64,000 nt of DNA from Flavobacterium segetis (GTDB lineage: Bacteria > Bacteroidota > Bacteroidia > Flavobacteriales > Flavobacteriaceae): positions 1 through 64,000 of the forward strand of contig NZ_FQWE01000004.1 in the NCBI RefSeq assembly GCF_900129575.1. Direction: 5' to 3'. Positions 60,898-64,000 of this stretch are shown in pieces (position 1 is the stretch's first letter; every line of letters starts with the position of its first letter). The notes under the pieces were generated by a model that was not told the DNA's origin, ran no database searches, and saw only the letters and a list, made by a program, of their open reading frames with translations. Both the position numbers and the translations under genes were made by a program.

Positions 60898-62224
60898 ATA
60901 AAATATTAGTAAGTTCAAATCTAAACTTTAGGATTACATTATTGCGTTCCACTTCAAGACTAATCCATTTATCGTTTTCAGATCTAAATATAGAGTTAAT
61001 AGTTTGCAATGAATACTTGATTGTGGACACATTGTTTATTTTAATAATAATATCGCCTTTCTCTAATCCTGCTAACGCTGCTGGAGAACTCTTTCTAACA
61101 TTCGAGATTTCAAAAACGGGTTTTAGCTTAAATTTATATTTAAAGTCTGACCTCGAATGGTACACTTCAATTCCATTTGACTGAGAGTTTACTGGTACAG
61201 TTTCTAATGGAACGGTCTCTTGAACCCATTGTAAGCCATTATGCTGAATATCTACACCACTTTTGTTGTAATTAAAGACAAAGGAGTAATTTCTATTCTT
61301 TTTTAGGTACAACTGCTGATTTTGATAATCAAAAACCACATCAAATCTCTTCATAATTTCGCCCCCAACTGATCCCATCCTATCAGCGACCATAGTAACG
61401 TGTTTTGTTGAAATGGAATCGGGAAAAGCAGCTATCAGATTTTTAAATTCGAAATTTGCAATTTGAAACTTTTTTATACGCGCTCGTTTACCTTCAATAT
61501 CGCCACTAAATCCCTTTCCTAAAAAATCACTAAAATTTTTAATTGGAACTTTTATTAGATCAGAGCGATCTTCAAATAACCAAACAGCATCGCTATTGCC
61601 GATATCTACGAGTAATTTTACATCAATATCGTGATCATTCAATGTTACTTTACTATTTACATACGGTTTTGATTTTTCGATAGAAATAGGAATTACACTA
61701 AACTTTTTCTCAATCCTTTTGCGATTTTTTGGAATATCCTTGTAAACTGAAATACATTTTTTAGCGTAATTAATTTCAACTAAATTATCTCTAAAAAACT
61801 GGTAACCAATGATTCCATTAACAGGAATACCTATATGCGAAGACAAATTGAATTCAGGGTCAAGAACAACATACAGCATATGATTTGTAATCTTCAACCC
61901 GTCAAATTCTAAAATATTGCTAGTAGATTTTAATCCTTCAACAGCAGTTTGATTACCTAAGCCTTTTAGCAATATTTTTTCGGCATTAAAAAAACGCACT
62001 TCTTTTTTATCTTCTAAACTAAATAAAATTGTTTCAGAAACTCCGGTGTCTAGCAGGAAATTCAGTTCAATTCCATTGACTTTGATAGGAACAAAAATTA
62101 AATTGTTTATCAACTTAAACGGAATTTTGATCTTAGTACTTTCCTTGTCAAACCTAAAACCTTGTTGTGCAAATACTAAAGTTGCAGTAATAGAAAAAAG
62201 AAATAAAAACACTACTCTAATCAT
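60896..62224 (-). CDS. Exported retropepsin-like aspartyl protease with C-terminal PDZ
   Basis: This is a 442-residue exported protein with a signal peptide (VVFLFLFSITATLVFAQ). Two pepsin-like halves follow. The first has NFLLDTGVSETILF with the active Asp-Thr-Gly near residue 58. The second has VKLLVDIGNSDAVWLF near 205, where DIG replaces DTG. A PDZ domain closes the chain (about 360-440; SSPAALAGLEKGDIIIKINN). The domain set is common in Bacteroidota and is presumably periplasmic. The DTG-to-DIG change in the second half may still support catalysis, as only the Asp is essential. Substrates are unknown. Confidence 0.9.
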   Translation of the reverse strand: MIRVVFLFLFSITATLVFAQQGFRFDKESTKIKIPFKLINNLIFVPIKVNGIELNFLLDTGVSETILFSLEDKKEVRFFNAEKILLKGLGNQTAVEGLKSTSNILEFDGLKITNHMLYVVLDPEFNLSSHIGIPVNGIIGYQFFRDNLVEINYAKKCISVYKDIPKNRKRIEKKFSVIPISIEKSKPYVNSKVTLNDHDIDVKLLVDIGNSDAVWLFEDRSDLIKVPIKNFSDFLGKGFSGDIEGKRARIKKFQIANFEFKNLIAAFPDSISTKHVTMVADRMGSVGGEIMKRFDVVFDYQNQQLYLKKNRNYSFVFNYNKSGVDIQHNGLQWVQETVPLETVPVNSQSNGIEVYHSRSDFKYKFKLKPVFEISNVRKSSPAALAGLEKGDIIIKINNVSTIKYSLQTINSIFRSENDKWISLEVERNNVILKFRFELTNIL

Positions 62225-62351
62225 TGTTTTTGTTTTTGATAAAAATAATAAAATAATATTATGTTAACTGCAGATTTAACAATTTATACACTTTTAAGTT
62301 GCCTAAAATTCAAAAAAAAAATCGCAAATTTGCAATTCAATAATTAATACT

Positions 62352-63557
62352 ATGCCAACAATATCAAGCAAAGGCAGATCAATGCCTGAATCCCCAATTA
62401 GAAAATTAGTTCCTTTCTCAGAAATTGCAAAGAAAAAAGGAAATAAAGTATTCCATTTGAATATCGGTCAACCGGATATAAAAACTCCCGAAGTTGCCAT
62501 GAATGCAGTTAAAAACATCGATTTAACGATTCTTGAATACAGTCATTCAGCTGGAAATGAAAGCTACAGAAAAAAATTAGCTCAATATTACAGCAATCAA
62601 GATATTCCGGTAAACATCGAAGATATTATTGTTACAACGGGAGGATCAGAAGCGCTGATGTTTGCTATGGGAAGTATAATGGATCCAGGAGATGAAATTA
62701 TAATTCCAGAACCATTTTACGCTAATTACAATGGATTTTCAATAGCTTCAGGAGCAGTAGTAATTCCAGTAATTTCATCTATCGAAACGGGATTTGCCTT
62801 ACCAGCAATTGCTAATTTCGAAAAATTGATTACCGCTAAAACCAAGGCAATACTTATATGTAATCCGGGAAATCCGACTGGATATTTATATTCAAAAGAG
62901 GAAATAATGCAACTGGCTGATTTAGTTAAAAAACATGATTTGTTTTTAATTTCTGATGAAGTATATCGTGAATTTACTTATGATGGTGATATTCACCACT
63001 CAGTAATGAATATTTTAGGACTTGAGCAACATGCCATCATGATTGATTCTGTTTCAAAAAGATACAGTATGTGCGGTGCTAGAATAGGCTGTATCGTATC
63101 TAAAAACAAAGAATTAATGGCTACTGCTATGAAATTTGCACAAGCAAGATTAAGCCCACCAACAATTGAACAAATTGCAAGTGAAGCTGCGTTAGACACT
63201 CCACAAAGTTATTTTGATGAAGTTATATCAGAATACAGAGAACGCAGAGATACACTTGTAGAGGAGCTAAATAAAATTGAAGGTGTTATTGTAAGTAAAC
63301 CTAAAGGTGCTTTTTATTGTATCGCGCAACTTCCTATTGATAATGCTGATGTTTTTGCACAATGGCTTTTAGAAAGTTATGATTTAAATGGTGAAACGGT
63401 TATGGTCGCACCAGCAGCCGGATTCTACTCTACTCCTGGAATGGGATCGAATCAAGTACGAATAGCTTATGTTTTGAAAAAAGAAGATTTAATTAGTGCA
63501 GTACGAATATTAAAAGCGGCCATTCCAGTTTATAACGCAATACCGAGAAAAGGCTAA
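62352..63557 (+). CDS. Class I PLP-dependent aminotransferase (aspartate aminotransferase type)
   Basis: This is a 401-residue cytoplasmic fold-type I aminotransferase. LNIGQPDIKTPEVAMNAV at the N-terminus and VTTGGSEALMFAMGSIMDPG (PLP phosphate region) are diagnostic. CNPGNPTGYLYSKEEIMQ and SDEVYREFTYDG follow, and the PLP Lys lies in DSVSKRYSMCGARIG near residue 235. NQVRIAYV holds the substrate carboxylate Arg. It resembles the aspartate/aromatic group, but the substrate cannot be set. A pyrimidine-rich -7 candidate lies just upstream. It is monocistronic. Confidence 0.93.
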   Translation: MPTISSKGRSMPESPIRKLVPFSEIAKKKGNKVFHLNIGQPDIKTPEVAMNAVKNIDLTILEYSHSAGNESYRKKLAQYYSNQDIPVNIEDIIVTTGGSEALMFAMGSIMDPGDEIIIPEPFYANYNGFSIASGAVVIPVISSIETGFALPAIANFEKLITAKTKAILICNPGNPTGYLYSKEEIMQLADLVKKHDLFLISDEVYREFTYDGDIHHSVMNILGLEQHAIMIDSVSKRYSMCGARIGCIVSKNKELMATAMKFAQARLSPPTIEQIASEAALDTPQSYFDEVISEYRERRDTLVEELNKIEGVIVSKPKGAFYCIAQLPIDNADVFAQWLLESYDLNGETVMVAPAAGFYSTPGMGSNQVRIAYVLKKEDLISAVRILKAAIPVYNAIPRKG

Positions 63558-63964
63558 CAAGAGTTAGAATTTCAAAATTTTTCTAAGTATCGAGTAATTA
63601 TAAAAAAGCAACAACCTACCAGTTATTGCTTTTTTCTGTTTCAGTGCGTAAATGAAAGGCCAACTCAATATAACTTGACTTATTTTTTAGTCTACACCAA
63701 AAATATCTAATAAAAGAAAGTTAATTTTAAGGAGTAGCGGAGCCTTTTTTTATTTTTATAGAAATTCCACAAATTCAATTAATTAACCCTATTATTTCTC
63801 CTGTGATCATCGTGCTCCTAGATTAAACTTAGGTAGACCTCACAACATTTGATTCAAAATTAACAAGCATCCATTTAAATAATACAAGCTAAAGAAATTC
63901 TTTAATTTTTATTATTTATCTTTACCCCTTAAATAAAATACAATCAATTTAACAGTTGCATTTA
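63558..63964. other. Intergenic spacer with the aminotransferase terminator
   Basis: A hairpin (AAAAAGCAA and TTGCTTTTT, about 63602-63636) terminates the aminotransferase gene. The remainder is AT-rich, and TATCTTTA near 63918 could be a weak -7 element for the gene at 63965. No other gene is seen. Confidence 0.6.
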
Positions 63965-64000
63965 ATGATAAATAAAGAAGAATTTCAAGACGAAATAGGA
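63965..64000 (+). CDS. Start of a gene cut by the window edge, possibly folE
   Basis: ATG at 63965 opens a frame of only twelve codons (MINKEEFQDEIG). From memory this resembles the start of Flavobacterium GTP cyclohydrolase I, which begins with a similar N-x-x-EF-x-x-EIG. Twelve codons cannot support a firm call. Confidence 0.35.
   Translation, partial: MINKEEFQDEIG

Overview
The window looks like chromosomal DNA of a Flavobacterium-type member of the Bacteroidota. The base composition is AT-rich. Promoters show the Bacteroidota -7 element TAnnTTTG, and A-rich leaders replace strong Shine-Dalgarno sites. The gene families fit the phylum: type III glutamine synthetase, Bacteroidota-type curli genes, a TonB-dependent receptor, DUF4197 and DUF1573, and a split cbb3-type oxidase. 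These identities come from reading motifs and recalling families; no database search was run. No rRNA, tRNA or CRISPR array was seen.

Layout. 1-6.2 kb is an accessory, decayed region. It holds three remnants of one IS1182-like transposase, a group II intron remnant, a ParDE toxin-antitoxin pair, an unknown two-TM coiled-coil protein, a small L7/L12-CTD-like protein and a DsrE-family gene broken by a stop codon. 6.5-9.2 kb is a BCCT transporter with a tandem universal stress protein. 10.4-12.9 kb holds a GH114-like lipoprotein and an orphan HsdR_N-type nuclease-fold protein. 13.3-19.3 kb has prfA and pyrF separated by a lipoprotein and a sensor kinase / response regulator / AraC operon. 19.6-33.1 kb is mostly housekeeping: a B12-type binding protein, a hydrolase, purU, DUF4197, the fused acyl-CoA mutase IcmF followed by a nine-unit tandem repeat, a DJ-1/PfpI protein, DUF1543, a TerC protein and glnN.

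33.6-39.1 kb is a complete curli-type functional amyloid locus. It encodes two curlin-repeat proteins, a CsgH-like domain, CsgE, CsgF, a CsgG with an added C-terminal barrel-like domain, and a multidomain lipoprotein. CsgE has no start codon of its own. It lies in the -1 frame behind the CsgH-like ORF at an A10 run, so it should be made by slippage or is a fresh frameshift.

39.3-51.9 kb carries a PurM-like protein, an M16 protease, an FNT channel, TopB, and a TonB-dependent receptor followed by a PepSY-type membrane protein. 52.7-57.5 kb is an unusual cbb3-type oxidase operon: a separate CcoN with a long N-terminal extension and a Gln at the usual Glu323 position, a CcoO-like di-heme protein, two small membrane proteins, and an AraC regulator at its end. 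57.7-64 kb has valS, DUF1573, an aspartyl-protease/PDZ protein, an aminotransferase and the first codons of a gene that may be folE.

A dispersed repeat recurs at least four times, with conserved arms around hairpin cores that differ from copy to copy.
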